A stretch of DNA of 64,000 nucleotides from the NCBI RefSeq assembly GCF_009176305.1, contig NZ_BLAJ01000002.1, positions 186,001-250,000 of the forward strand, written 5' to 3'. Under the pieces are notes generated by a model, which saw only the letters and a program-made list of their open reading frames with translations, did not search any database and had not been told where the DNA came from. This DNA comes from Martinezella dioscoreae. GTDB lineage: Bacteria; Pseudomonadota; Alphaproteobacteria; Rhizobiales; Rhizobiaceae. The translations under genes were made by a program, and so were the position numbers. The first letter of the stretch is position 1. Each line of letters starts with the position of its first letter. Below are positions 1 to 9,183 of the stretch, piece by piece.

Positions 1-1
1 T

Positions 2-1153
2 CGCACCAATGGCCCGATGTCGCGGGCCGCCATTGCCCGCATGACGGCGCTGACCACACAGACCGTTTCGAATATCGTGGAGGAACTCGCGCGTTCGCAT
101 CTCCTGATCGCGATGGAGGCGCAGAAGATCGCCCGCGGTCAACCGATTACGCCCTATATGATCAATCCGGCTGGCGCCTACTCCATCGGTTTGGAACTCG
201 GGCGCCAGCGTGCGGCCGGCGTGCTCACCGATCTGTCCGGCGCGGTCTGCGCCCGCGTCGAGTGCCATGTCGACAGACCGGGACCGACCGAGGCAATGCC
301 GGTCCTTGCAGAGATCGTCAGGGATCTGCAGGAAGCCTTCTCCTTTGACCGCGACCGGCTGCTCGGCGTCGGTATCGCCTTACCCGGACGCTACGCTGAT
401 GGCGGCGTAACCTCGCTCAGTCCGCTCAACCTGCCGGGTTGGCAGGATTTTCCCGTTGCCAGTGAGCTGGAACGCCTGATCGGCCTGCCCGTACTTGTCG
501 AAAACGACGCTACGGCAGCGGCGATCGGCGAGCGGCTCTATGGCGTTGCCCGCGGCCTTGGCAGCTTCGTCTATCTCTTTCTTGCCGGTGATGGCGGCAT
601 TGGCGCCGGAATGTTCCTCGACGGCCATCTCTACAAGGGTAGCCGCGCCAATGCCGGCGAAATCGGCCACATCATCGTTGAGCCGCATGGCAGGCTCTGC
701 ACTTGCGGCAAGCGCGGCTGCCTCGACCGCTATGTCTCGCCATCCGTCGCTTACGAATGCCTGGGCATCGAGAATGCGCAGGAGCTGGACCCCGACGATC
801 TGGATGCGCTGATCGCGGCAAACGGCCATGGCCTAAAGGCATGGCTGGAACAGGCGGTACAGCCGCTGCGCCAGACGATCGACTTTCTCGAGCTGGCCTT
901 CGATCCGCAGACGATCGTGCTTGGCGGCAGTGCGCCAACATCCTTGATGACGGGGCTGGCCGAAAGCGTCGAACCTCTCCACACCCCAGTCAACCCAACC
1001 GAAGAGCGCAGCATTCCGCGGTTAATGATCGGCGCCAGCGGCAAGGATACCGCTATTTTAGGTGCGGCCGCTCTGCCTATCTTTTCCGAAACGAACCCGC
1101 AGTTCGATGTCCTGCAGAAGCCGTTGACGCATCGTGCCGTTACTCAGTCTTGA
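2..1153 (+). CDS. ROK-family transcriptional repressor, 5' end outside window
   Basis: NagC/XylR-type regulator: N-terminal winged helix-turn-helix followed by a sugar-kinase-like ROK domain that senses a sugar ligand. The frame is open upstream of the first visible ATG (17), and the HTH already starts there (SRAAIARMTALTTQTVSNIV), so the true start lies before the window. Counting from base 17, the ROK signature is visible: VENDATAAAIG (161-171), GDGGIGAG (191-198) and the zinc motif CTCGKRGC (228-235), followed by Leu-Asp where the family usually has a Glu. It converges on the hexosaminidase/ABC operon, so it is the likely repressor of that operon (inference). Fairly sure of the family; the ligand is unknown. 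Confidence 0.9.
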   Translation, partial: RTNGPMSRAAIARMTALTTQTVSNIVEELARSHLLIAMEAQKIARGQPITPYMINPAGAYSIGLELGRQRAAGVLTDLSGAVCARVECHVDRPGPTEAMPVLAEIVRDLQEAFSFDRDRLLGVGIALPGRYADGGVTSLSPLNLPGWQDFPVASELERLIGLPVLVENDATAAAIGERLYGVARGLGSFVYLFLAGDGGIGAGMFLDGHLYKGSRANAGEIGHIIVEPHGRLCTCGKRGCLDRYVSPSVAYECLGIENAQELDPDDLDALIAANGHGLKAWLEQAVQPLRQTIDFLELAFDPQTIVLGGSAPTSLMTGLAESVEPLHTPVNPTEERSIPRLMIGASGKDTAILGAAALPIFSETNPQFDVLQKPLTHRAVTQS

Positions 1154-1192
1154 AGGGCCAGCATAGCGCCAGCCTTGCATTATTGATTTAAC

Positions 1193-1222
1193 TCAGGCGC
1201 GACCAATGCGGGTCGCGCCTGA
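1193..1222. terminator. 12-bp hairpin between convergent genes
   Basis: Perfect inverted repeat TCAGGCGCGACC / GGTCGCGCCTGA with a 6-nt loop, in the gap between the ROK gene and the hexosaminidase gene. Neither side has a clear T-run, so it is a terminator-like or mRNA-end-stabilising hairpin rather than a textbook intrinsic terminator. Its position suits both transcripts. Confidence 0.6.
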
Positions 1223-1240
1223 AGGCCACGCATCAGGCTG

Positions 1241-3268
1241 TCACAATTGATGCAGGCCGTATAGCAGCGGCATGGTGCCGGCCAATGCCTTGAAACGTTC
1301 CCAGGATTTAGCCGACGGCTTCGTCCAACCCGTCTCGGCAAGTGCCGAGAGGCGCGGAAAGACCAGCCGGTCGAAGATGGCCCGATCGGTCATCGATTCC
1401 GACCAGATGCAGGCCTGAATGCCACGAAGCTTTTCCTTCTGGGCGTCCGTCCAACCGCCGATGGGATCGAAGGTGTAGAGTTTCTCCGGATCCGAATGGC
1501 CTGCCCAGCTTGCGCCCGGCTCGTCCCAATCCGGGCGCATCGCCATGTCGAGATAATAGACCTGCCCCGGGCAAACGACGATCTCGTATCCGCGACCGGC
1601 AAGCTCCGCCGCCACCTCGACGCTACGCCAGCTGCAGAGATAGCTCTTGTCCTTGTCGATCCTGTCGCCATGGGCCGCCTCTTCCCATCCGCCGGTCACG
1701 CAACCCTTTGAGGCGAGAAATGCTTGGATGCGCTCCAGGAATTCCGCCTGCAGGAAGGCCGCGCCCGAGCCATGAATATCGTCGGCTCCATGCGTATTGG
1801 TGATGACGTTCAATCGCTTGGCATGCGCTTGCGCAACGTCATCACCGGCGATCTCACGCAAGCGTGCCAGCGCCTCCGGCGAGCCGGACCAGGCGCCGAG
1901 GGGAACCTCGTCGGCACCGATATGGATCGTCTTGAACGGGAAAAGCTCGATCAGCTCCGAGAGGATTGTCTCGATCACTTCATAGGTCTTTTCACGCGCC
2001 GGGTTGATGCAATTATCCGGGAAACCCTGAACAGAATAATAGCTGCCGGCTTCGTTTGGATCGCGCAGCTCCGGAATCGCCTGAAGCATGGCATAGCAAT
2101 GGCCGGGTATATCGACCTCCGGCAGAACCTCGATGCCAAGACCCTTGGCGTAGGAGACGATGTCGCGCACAACGGCCTTGGTGTAGTAACCACCGGTGCG
2201 GGCCGGGCTGGAGCCGAGAAGCGGCGGCACCGGCAGGCCATGGCCGCGCCACGCGCCGATCTCGGTCAGAGCCGGATAGGCATCGATCTCGACACGCCAC
2301 GCTTCATCATCCGACAAATGCCAATGGAAGCGGTTCAGCTTATTCCAGGCAAGCACTGCCATCAGCTTCTTGATTTCAGCCGAACCGTAGAATTGCCGTG
2401 CGACATCGAGGTGTAGGCCGCGCCAGCTCATCGCGGGTTCGTCGACGATCTCGCCGGCCGCAGGGAAATGGAAAGCCTGCGGGTGCAGGCGCGCGGCGCG
2501 CCAGATCTGGCCGATGGTGACGAGACCATAGACGAAGCCGGTCTGCGCGCTCGCTTCGACGGTTATGGTTTCGGGCGAAAAGACGATTTTATAGGCCTCG
2601 GCGCCTAAACCCTCGACCTCTCGCAATTCCACGGGTACGGCACCCTCCGCTTCGGAGCGGATTAGTCCTTCGGCGGAAAAGAGGTGCTCGACGAGAGCCG
2701 TAAAGCTTTCGGCGGCAGCCTGCGCCTCCGGCGCCGTGGCCTTCAAGGCAAAGCCTGCGGGAAGCGGGCGACGGGAGGAGACAGCGACGCGATTCGGCCA
2801 GGGAATGATCGCCAGCGGCACCGGCGGATTGGCCGGCACCGGGTAGACCTCCGCGCCGCGCTTCAACGGCGCATTGCTTGACGACGTACGCGTCGGCTCC
2901 GTGCCAAGTGAAACCGTAGTGCCATCGGCAAATGCGAGATAAGCGCTGTTGGCACCATCGTTCCAATGTCGGAACTGCCAGCTCAGCGCGCGAACGGTGA
3001 TCGTCCACGTCCCGCCACCGGCCAGCACGAAGCCCTCGGGCGGCTGGAATTCGGTAAAATTGGACAGCCGCCTGGTAACCGTCGCACCTTCGACAATGCC
3101 GGCTGGATCGACACGACCGGGGCCGCTGACACAGAGCGTAAAGCCGGAAAGCGGCTCCGATGACAGGTTCTTCAGCCGCAGCACATAGGAAAATTCCTTT
3201 TCGTCGGTTGGCGGGTTCCAGGTGGTTTCAAGCCGCAGAGCCGGGGATCGCGGTGTGGACATGAGCAT
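1241..3268 (-). CDS. beta-N-acetylhexosaminidase (GH20)
   Basis: Releases terminal GlcNAc/GalNAc from oligosaccharides by substrate-assisted catalysis. 675 residues. A non-catalytic N-terminal beta-sandwich region (about 1-140) precedes the GH20b-like domain and the TIM barrel (about 275-640). Visible barrel motifs are SWRGLHLDVAR (281-291), FHWHLSDDEAWR (314-325) and the catalytic Asp-Glu pair in HIGADEVP (D453/E454). No signal peptide is visible, which suggests a cytoplasmic enzyme acting on imported sugars. The ATG has AGGAAG 7 nt upstream and lies 21 bp after the acetyltransferase gene. It is the last gene of the operon starting at 9103. Family certain; chitobiose as substrate is inferred from the Opp-type transporter and ROK regulator. 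Confidence 0.93.
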   Translation of the reverse strand: MLMSTPRSPALRLETTWNPPTDEKEFSYVLRLKNLSSEPLSGFTLCVSGPGRVDPAGIVEGATVTRRLSNFTEFQPPEGFVLAGGGTWTITVRALSWQFRHWNDGANSAYLAFADGTTVSLGTEPTRTSSSNAPLKRGAEVYPVPANPPVPLAIIPWPNRVAVSSRRPLPAGFALKATAPEAQAAAESFTALVEHLFSAEGLIRSEAEGAVPVELREVEGLGAEAYKIVFSPETITVEASAQTGFVYGLVTIGQIWRAARLHPQAFHFPAAGEIVDEPAMSWRGLHLDVARQFYGSAEIKKLMAVLAWNKLNRFHWHLSDDEAWRVEIDAYPALTEIGAWRGHGLPVPPLLGSSPARTGGYYTKAVVRDIVSYAKGLGIEVLPEVDIPGHCYAMLQAIPELRDPNEAGSYYSVQGFPDNCINPAREKTYEVIETILSELIELFPFKTIHIGADEVPLGAWSGSPEALARLREIAGDDVAQAHAKRLNVITNTHGADDIHGSGAAFLQAEFLERIQAFLASKGCVTGGWEEAAHGDRIDKDKSYLCSWRSVEVAAELAGRGYEIVVCPGQVYYLDMAMRPDWDEPGASWAGHSDPEKLYTFDPIGGWTDAQKEKLRGIQACIWSESMTDRAIFDRLVFPRLSALAETGWTKPSAKSWERFKALAGTMPLLYGLHQL

Positions 3269-3289
3269 TCTTTCTTCCTGAAGGATTGT

Positions 3290-3760
3290 TCAAAGCTTGA
3301 GCATGCCGGCATAGATACCGGGTGCGGAATTGGGGATTTGGATCGCGCCGACCGTCTTCTCGTAGAATTCCGAAGGCCCGACATCGCCGATGACGATGTA
3401 GGCATAGCCCATGGCTTTTGCGTCATTGAGGCAGGCAAAGAGAAGCGCGCGACCGATGCCAAGACCGCGCACGCTCTCGTCGACGCCGGTCGGGCCGAAG
3501 AAGCCGCGCGCCGTCGCTTCGTGGCAGGCAAAGCCGACAAGCTCGCGATTACGGGTAGCGATGAAGCAAGTCGGCGGCTGGCGGGTCATCGCGACCGTCG
3601 TCTCGCTCGCCCAGCCCTCACTGAAATGTTTAGCGACCCAGCCGGTGATAACACGCAGTTCCGGCGGCAGAGCGCGCCGGATGGTGACATCAGCCTTCAC
3701 CATGCGCTCGGGCGATTGCGTGTCGACCGGCAAGGTCGATAGATTGACCAGGTAATCCAA
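3290..3760 (-). CDS. GNAT-family N-acetyltransferase (TTG start)
   Basis: 156-residue acetyl-CoA-dependent acetyltransferase. The acetyl-CoA loop is visible as ESVRGLGIGRALLFACL, and the C-terminal YEKTVGAIQI segment closes the fold. The start is TTG (3760): AGGAGG (minus strand, 3768-3773) overlaps the stop codon of the upstream ATPase gene and sits 7 nt before the TTG, whereas upstream frame extensions run into the ATPase gene. Its place between a sugar transporter and a hexosaminidase suggests acetylation of an amino sugar or a peptide, but the substrate cannot be read from the sequence. Family confident, function unassigned. Confidence 0.85.
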   Translation of the reverse strand: MDYLVNLSTLPVDTQSPERMVKADVTIRRALPPELRVITGWVAKHFSEGWASETTVAMTRQPPTCFIATRNRELVGFACHEATARGFFGPTGVDESVRGLGIGRALLFACLNDAKAMGYAYIVIGDVGPSEFYEKTVGAIQIPNSAPGIYAGMLKL

Positions 3761-3771
3761 GGGAATTCCTC

Positions 3772-4698
3772 CTAATTCGATGCGACCAGCGCACGCATGA
3801 AATGATTGGGGCCGACCTCCTCGACCACCGTCGAGATCGGACGGCTGAGCGCGCGGATCCTCTCCGCCTGCTCCAAGAAGCGGGCACTGCCACCGGTCAC
3901 GAACCTGCGGCCGCCGTCCGGCACAGCCGAAAGCAGAAGCTGCGTATAGGGATGCTTCGGATCGGCAAGCACGGCATTGGTCTCGCCCCACTCGACCATC
4001 TGGCCGGCAAACATCACGACGATCTCTTCCGCAACATGAGCCGCCGTCGCGATATCATGGGTGATGTAGAGCATGGCGAGATCGTTTTCCCGCTTTACCC
4101 GCGCCAGCAGATCGAGAATGTCCTTGCGGATCGAGACATCAAGCATTGAGGTCGGCTCATCCGCCACCAGCACGCTCGGAGAGACCGCTAGCGCACGGGC
4201 GATATTGACGCGCTGACGCTGGCCGCCGGAGAGTTCGTGCGGGAATTTCTGACGCGTCACCGAAGGATCGAGCCCGACGCTTTCGAGTAGCTTCGCTATA
4301 TCCTCGTCCCGCTCGGCCTTCGGCTTGTCCTGACCGTGCAATTGCAGCGGCCTTGCGATGTGATGATTGATGGTAAAGGCCGGGTTGAGCGATGAGAACG
4401 GATCCTGGAAGACCATCTGGACGTCCTTACGGTACATCCGCTCTTCCCTGCCCGACCCTCGCGCCGTGCGATCCTGCCCACGAAACTGCAGCCTGCCGGC
4501 CGTCGGCTTGTCGAGCCGGGCGATAATGCGGGCGCAGGTGGTCTTGCCGCAGCCGGATTCGCCGACCAATGCCAGCGCCCGTCCCGCAAACAGCGAGAAA
4601 GAGACGCTCTTCAATGCGTGTACCGCGCCGAAATGGCGCTGGATATCATCGAGCCGGATGACGGGTTCTGCAGTTACGGCCTGTATCTGCGGTTTCAT
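3772..4698 (-). CDS. peptide/oligosaccharide-type ABC transporter ATP-binding protein (OppF/DppF-like)
   Basis: 308-residue cytoplasmic ATPase that powers import with the partner ATPase encoded at 4695-5510. Walker [10 protein letters not shown] (46-54), signature LSGGQRQR, and Walker B VLVADEPTSMLD are intact. The HPYTQLLLSAVP segment marks the start of the oligopeptide-type C-terminal extension, but the Cys-containing CPF...RC motif usual in OppF is missing. Its start overlaps the stop of the preceding gene by 4 bp (ATGA), indicating translational coupling. The Opp/Dpp family also imports chito- and cello-oligosaccharides, which fits the adjoining hexosaminidase. Confidence 0.93.
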   Translation of the reverse strand: MKPQIQAVTAEPVIRLDDIQRHFGAVHALKSVSFSLFAGRALALVGESGCGKTTCARIIARLDKPTAGRLQFRGQDRTARGSGREERMYRKDVQMVFQDPFSSLNPAFTINHHIARPLQLHGQDKPKAERDEDIAKLLESVGLDPSVTRQKFPHELSGGQRQRVNIARALAVSPSVLVADEPTSMLDVSIRKDILDLLARVKRENDLAMLYITHDIATAAHVAEEIVVMFAGQMVEWGETNAVLADPKHPYTQLLLSAVPDGGRRFVTGGSARFLEQAERIRALSRPISTVVEEVGPNHFMRALVASN

Positions 4699-5510
4699 GC
4701 GAAAACTCCGGAGGGGTGGGCGCTGGCCGGAAGCTGCGGGATGGCATTCCAGAGCTTGCGCGTGTACTCATGGATGGGCGACTGACTGACCTGGGCGACA
4801 TCGCCGACCTCAACCAGTTCGCCTTTCAGCATCACGCCGATGCGATGGCAAAGCTGAGCCATCAGATGCAGGTCATGGGTAATGAAGAGCACCGAGAAAC
4901 CATAGGTCTGCTGCAGGTCGAGAACCTGTTCCAGAATCTCACGCTGCACGACGACATCGAGCGCCGTCGTCGGTTCATCCATGATGATGAGTTCAGGACG
5001 CAGCGCCAGGCAGATGGCGATGACGATGCGCTGACGCATGCCGCCGGAAAACTGGTGCGGATAATCGCCGACGCGATGCGCGGGGATGCCGACCAGTTTG
5101 CACATCTCCTCGGCCCGCGCACGCGATTCCTGGCGCGAGCAGCCGGTATGGCGATGCAGCACATCGTGGAACTGCGCCTCTACCCGCATTAGCGGATTGA
5201 GCGAATTCATGGCGCTCTGAAACACCATGCCGATGCGCTTCCAGCGGATCTTCTGCAGTTCGCCTTCCGGCATCCTCAGCAGATCCTGCCCGTCAAGCTG
5301 GATGCTTCCGCCGCTGATCCAGGCCGGCGCCTTCGATAGCCGCGTGATCGCATAGGCGATCGTGCTCTTGCCGCAGCCGGATTCGCCGGCTAGGCCGAAA
5401 ATCTCGCCGCGGCCGATATTGAAGGAGACATCCTTCACCGCCCGGAAATCGCTCTTGTCGAGCAGATAGTCGATATTGAGATGTTCGATCTCAAGCAGGT
5501 TTTCGCTCAT
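4695..5510 (-). CDS. peptide/oligosaccharide-type ABC transporter ATP-binding protein (OppD/DppD-like)
   Basis: 271-residue ATPase, partner of the OppF-like subunit. Walker [11 protein letters not shown] (41-50), signature FSGGMRQR, Walker [13 protein letters not shown]. The start was set at ATG 5510, which overlaps the permease stop by 4 bp; the frame continues upstream but only across the permease gene. The protein is short for OppD (usually about 320-330), ending soon after [15 protein letters not shown] and lacking the conserved C-terminal cysteine motif, as in its partner. This may be a shared feature of this transporter subgroup. Confidence 0.92.
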   Translation of the reverse strand: MSENLLEIEHLNIDYLLDKSDFRAVKDVSFNIGRGEIFGLAGESGCGKSTIAYAITRLSKAPAWISGGSIQLDGQDLLRMPEGELQKIRWKRIGMVFQSAMNSLNPLMRVEAQFHDVLHRHTGCSRQESRARAEEMCKLVGIPAHRVGDYPHQFSGGMRQRIVIAICLALRPELIIMDEPTTALDVVVQREILEQVLDLQQTYGFSVLFITHDLHLMAQLCHRIGVMLKGELVEVGDVAQVSQSPIHEYTRKLWNAIPQLPASAHPSGVFA

Positions 5511-6409
5511 TGCTCGGCCCTCATCATGCGGTTGCGGGCACGCGTCAGGCGGAACCAGCGGGTCAAGGCCGGGCCGGAACGCAATTGCGGATTGGCGATT
5601 TCGTCGAAGGTGAAATTGATCAGCGCGAGACCAAGCCCCGTCAGTGCGATACCGATGGCCGGCACGCCGATATCCCACCAGGCGCCGACCATGATGGCCG
5701 AGGCATTCTGGGCGTTATAAAGCATGGTGCCCCACGTGACTTTTAGCGGATCGCCGAAGCCGAGATATTCGAGCGTGGTCTGGGCGACGATCGCGTAGAT
5801 GATACTGCCGACGAGGTTGATGCCGATGAGCGGCGTCAGATTCGGCAGGATTTCGACAAAGATGATGCGCCAGGCCGGTTCGCCAATCATCTTGGCGGCG
5901 GTAACGAAATCGCGGTTGCGTAAGGCCATCGTCTGCGAGCGTGTCATGCGTGCGCCCCATGGCCAGGACGTCAGCGCAATGATGGTCATGATTGTCATCG
6001 GCCCGACCGTGCCCGCGAAGGAGGCAAGCAGGATCAGGAGCGGCATGTTCGGGATGACTAGCACGGCATTGGTGGCAAGGTCGAGCGCCGCGTCCGTCTT
6101 GCCGCCGGTATAGCCGGCGATGAGGCCGATGGCGGTGCCGAGCACGGTAATCGCGATACCTGTGGCGAAGCCGACGGAAAGCGAGCTTCTGGCGCCCCAG
6201 ACAAATTGTTTGTAGACATCGCGACCCATCTTTGTCGTGCCGAAGACATGTTCGACGGATGGCGGCTGATGCGATCGGCCGACGCGAGCGCCGGGTTCGC
6301 CTGGAGCGATGACCGGCGCGAAGATCGCCATCAGGCATAGCGCCGTGACGATGATGAAGCCGACAAGCGCCTTCTTCTGGCTGAAGATGGATCGGAACGA
6401 GAAGCTCAT
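5507..6409 (-). CDS. ABC transporter permease (DppC/OppC-like)
   Basis: 300-residue inner-membrane permease with a cytoplasmic N-terminus, a first membrane helix at about 13-33 and five further helices. The N-terminal OppC-type sequence ...FGTTKMGRDVYKQFVWGARSS is cut into the family-typical FGTD.xGRDxxSR-like block, and the EAA coupling loop is visible as EPAWRIIFVEILPNL. It forms a heterodimer with the DppB-like gene product. The gene overlaps both neighbours by 4 bp, so the operon is tightly coupled. Confidence 0.92.
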   Translation of the reverse strand: MSFSFRSIFSQKKALVGFIIVTALCLMAIFAPVIAPGEPGARVGRSHQPPSVEHVFGTTKMGRDVYKQFVWGARSSLSVGFATGIAITVLGTAIGLIAGYTGGKTDAALDLATNAVLVIPNMPLLILLASFAGTVGPMTIMTIIALTSWPWGARMTRSQTMALRNRDFVTAAKMIGEPAWRIIFVEILPNLTPLIGINLVGSIIYAIVAQTTLEYLGFGDPLKVTWGTMLYNAQNASAIMVGAWWDIGVPAIGIALTGLGLALINFTFDEIANPQLRSGPALTRWFRLTRARNRMMRAEQ

Positions 6410-7389
6410 CGGCCGCCCTCCCTCAATCGCGGATCGACAAGGCCGTAGATGATGTCGACGAGGAAGTTTGCGCCGAGGGTTGCGAGCGTCATCAGCAGCA
6501 ATTGCCCCTGGATGACGGGGTAGTCGCGCGCCACGCTGGCGGTAAACAGCGTCAGGCCGAGGCCTGGATAGTTGAAGACGATCTCGGTGACGATCGAGCC
6601 GCCGAAAACGGCGCCGAGCATTAGCGCGAGGTTGGTGAGCACAGGCAGAAGCGCATTGCGCGCGCCATAGCCGAACATGACGGCGAGATTGCTCAGCCCC
6701 TTGGCCCGCCCCATCGTCACGTAATCCTCGCCGAGCACGACGATCATGGATGAGCGCATTGTCGTCTGAAACTCGCCGATCAGGAAAGGCGATAGCGTCA
6801 GAACCGGCAGGATCGCGTGCATGAACACGCTGCCCACAAAGGTGAAATTAAAGCCCGGATCGAGATTGGGATCATAGGCATACCCCACAGGAAACCAGCG
6901 CAACGATACGGCAAAGACGAACAAGGTCGTCAGCGCAACGATGACGGGCGGTATCGAGAACAAGATGACGGCAAAGGGCGATACGATCGTATCGAACCGC
7001 CCGCCGCGTCTCCAGGCCGCGATGGCGCCGAGCACGACGCCGACGCACAGCGAAAAGATGATCGCCGTGACCACCAGGAAGATGGTCCACAGCGTTGCCC
7101 GGCTCAGCACCTGGACCACCGTCTGCGGGTAATATTTGACCGAAACGCCAAGATCGAAGGTGGCAAGGCCTTTGAGATAGTCGAGGAACTGCATCATGAT
7201 CGGCTGATCGATCTCGCCGAAACGCGCCTTGATCGCCTCCACCGCCGCGGGTGTGGCCCGCGGCCCGAGTTGCGCGACCATGGCATCGACGGGGCTCCCC
7301 GGCATAAGCCGGGGAAGAATGAAATTCACGACGATCGCGAAGGCCAAGGCCACCGCATAGACGCCAAGGCGCCGGCTTGAAACACGCAT
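6406..7389 (-). CDS. ABC transporter permease (DppB/OppB-like)
   Basis: 327-residue permease. The N-terminal helix (AVALAFAIVVNFILPRLMPG) is followed by the OppB-type periplasmic region and then five helices in the C-terminal half. The coupling-loop region reads DYVTMGRAKGLS, the typical OppB form. It starts 22 bp after the substrate-binding protein gene and overlaps the next permease by 4 bp. Together with the two ATPases it completes the importer. Confidence 0.92.
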   Translation of the reverse strand: MRVSSRRLGVYAVALAFAIVVNFILPRLMPGSPVDAMVAQLGPRATPAAVEAIKARFGEIDQPIMMQFLDYLKGLATFDLGVSVKYYPQTVVQVLSRATLWTIFLVVTAIIFSLCVGVVLGAIAAWRRGGRFDTIVSPFAVILFSIPPVIVALTTLFVFAVSLRWFPVGYAYDPNLDPGFNFTFVGSVFMHAILPVLTLSPFLIGEFQTTMRSSMIVVLGEDYVTMGRAKGLSNLAVMFGYGARNALLPVLTNLALMLGAVFGGSIVTEIVFNYPGLGLTLFTASVARDYPVIQGQLLLMTLATLGANFLVDIIYGLVDPRLREGGR

Positions 7390-7411
7390 CTCTGCTTCCT
7401 TCGCTGTGGTC

Positions 7412-9103
7412 TTATTGGACCGGCTTCAGACGCAGCAGATGCATGAGACGCATGCGGTTATTGTCGTGGTTTTCCGGGTTCATCACGGGATCCTTGTCCG
7501 TGACCCAACCGGTGAAACGCTTGCTGGAATATTGGTACCAGGTCGGGCCGTTGAAGACGGGAACGACCGGGAAGTCATCGGCGATCAGAACCTGAATGTC
7601 GTTGAAGATCTTCTTGTGATCCTCATCGGAAGAAGACTTCAGATATTGATCGAAGAGCGCATCAAGCTTCGGGTTGGAATAGCGCGCCGCGGCGACGGTA
7701 AGCTTGCCGGCATAGGCCGTCGACAGGCTTTGATAATAGCCCTGGAACGGCGTTGCACTGTCGGCACGCGAGTTCATGACGACATCGAAGCTGCCATCGA
7801 GAAGCTGCTTGCGCCACTGCTCGTATTCCGGCGTTGCGACCGAGGCGTTGATGCCGGCGGCGCGCAGCCCTTCGACGGCGATCTGCACTGCGTCGATCCA
7901 GTCAGTCCAGCCGTTCGGTACGATGACCGCGAAGGTGATCGGCTTGCCGCTCGGCGTGGTGCGGAAACCATCGGCACCCTTCTTGTAGCCGGCATCGTCG
8001 AGGATCTTGTTTGCCTTTTCGGTGTCGAAGCCCATGAAGGCGTCCTTATCGCCCTCGGCAGCCTTGTTGCGCCAGCTCTCGAAGCGCGGCGGCAGGCCGC
8101 TGGCATGCAGGTTGACGACCGGATAGCCGAAGCCGGCAATATCGACCATCGACGTGCGGTCCATCGCCAGGCTGAAGGCATGACGGAAGTTGAGGTCCTT
8201 GAAAGCTTCGAGATTGCCGGCATTCGTGGATTTGAAGTTCATCTCGAAGGCAACGGTTTCCGCCGGCGGCTGCCAGTAACCATTATGCTGCGGGTCGAGC
8301 GCGACGAAGGTCTTGTCGATCTGCGGCAGGAACGAGCCGATCCAATCCACGGTGCCTTCCGGCAGAAGCGCCAGCATTTGGTCGTTGCCCGAGATCTGCG
8401 GCAGACGCAGGCAGTCGACATGCAGCGACGCAGCGTCCCAGTAATTCGTGTTGCGGCACTGCTCGTAGACTTGCGGCGTAAAGCGGCGGACCTCGGTCAT
8501 CGGGCCGGAACCGACGGGCTTCTCGTTCTTGAAGGCGACCGGATCGGCAACGTCTTTCCAGATATGCTCGGGTACGACGGCGAGATCGGCGAGCGATTCC
8601 GGGAATTCGGAATTCACAGCCTTGAGATTGATCTTCACCTGCGTCGGCGACGGCGCTTCGACGGAGGCGACCGTCTGACCGACACCGACGGTATCGACGG
8701 CCGGGTTCTTCAGCATGAGGTCGATCGTGTATTTCACGTCGGCCGAGGTCAGCGGCTGACCATCCGACCACTTCACGCCCGGGCGCAGCTCATAGGTGAT
8801 CGACTTGAGATCGTCGGAGAACTTGTAGCTTGTCGCCAGGCGCCAGACGGGCTTGCCGCCATCATTGGCGTTGAAGATGACCAACGGCTCGTAGATGAAA
8901 TCCATCGTGCTCTGGCGACGACCGGCCAGATCGAACGGATTGAAGTTGCTGACCCAGCTGGTCTGCTCCTCGATATGCATCGTCAGTACGGATTCAGCCG
9001 CGGAGGCGATACCCGCACTAAGTGCCAGCGAAGCGCCGAGCGCCGCCGCTGCCAGTGATGTCCGCTGAAATAGATTGCGCAATGACTTTTTCCTCATTCT
9101 CAT
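7412..9103 (-). CDS. ABC transporter substrate-binding protein, SBP_bac_5 family
   Basis: 563-residue periplasmic receptor of the Opp/Dpp/Cbt cluster. The start was set at ATG 9103, which has GAGGGG upstream; a second ATG follows two codons later. The signal peptide is clear: a basic start (MRMRKKSLRNLFQR), a hydrophobic Ala/Leu-rich core and a cleavage site near ASAA-ESVL. The mature N-terminus (EEQTSWVSNFNPF) and ELRPGVKWSDGQPLTSADV are typical of this family. It is first in the operon, as usual for the most abundant subunit. Oligosaccharide rather than peptide specificity is inferred from the linked hexosaminidase. Confidence 0.92.
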   Translation of the reverse strand: MRMRKKSLRNLFQRTSLAAAALGASLALSAGIASAAESVLTMHIEEQTSWVSNFNPFDLAGRRQSTMDFIYEPLVIFNANDGGKPVWRLATSYKFSDDLKSITYELRPGVKWSDGQPLTSADVKYTIDLMLKNPAVDTVGVGQTVASVEAPSPTQVKINLKAVNSEFPESLADLAVVPEHIWKDVADPVAFKNEKPVGSGPMTEVRRFTPQVYEQCRNTNYWDAASLHVDCLRLPQISGNDQMLALLPEGTVDWIGSFLPQIDKTFVALDPQHNGYWQPPAETVAFEMNFKSTNAGNLEAFKDLNFRHAFSLAMDRTSMVDIAGFGYPVVNLHASGLPPRFESWRNKAAEGDKDAFMGFDTEKANKILDDAGYKKGADGFRTTPSGKPITFAVIVPNGWTDWIDAVQIAVEGLRAAGINASVATPEYEQWRKQLLDGSFDVVMNSRADSATPFQGYYQSLSTAYAGKLTVAAARYSNPKLDALFDQYLKSSSDEDHKKIFNDIQVLIADDFPVVPVFNGPTWYQYSSKRFTGWVTDKDPVMNPENHDNNRMRLMHLLRLKPVQ

Positions 9104-9134
9104 TTCCAGCCCCTCTTGCTGTTTTGGAGTAGTC

Positions 9135-9183
9135 AATCAAATTGATTTAATCGTGAGTTTTGAAACTCGTCAATCGCTGATTG
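9135..9183. promoter_or_regulatory. cluster of short palindromes upstream of the ABC/hexosaminidase operon
   Basis: Three inverted repeats lie in an AT-rich patch just upstream of the substrate-binding protein gene: AATCAA-A-TTGATT (9135-9147), GAGTTT-TG-AAACTC (9155-9168) and CAATC-GCT-GATTG (9171-9183). This is where the operon promoter should be, so they are candidate operators, possibly for the ROK protein encoded at the window start. The regulator assignment is inference. Confidence 0.45.

Noticed and set aside
7406..9058. 550-codon open frame on the plus strand
   Set aside because: Exact antisense shadow of the substrate-binding protein gene; Arg/Asp-rich composition, no family.
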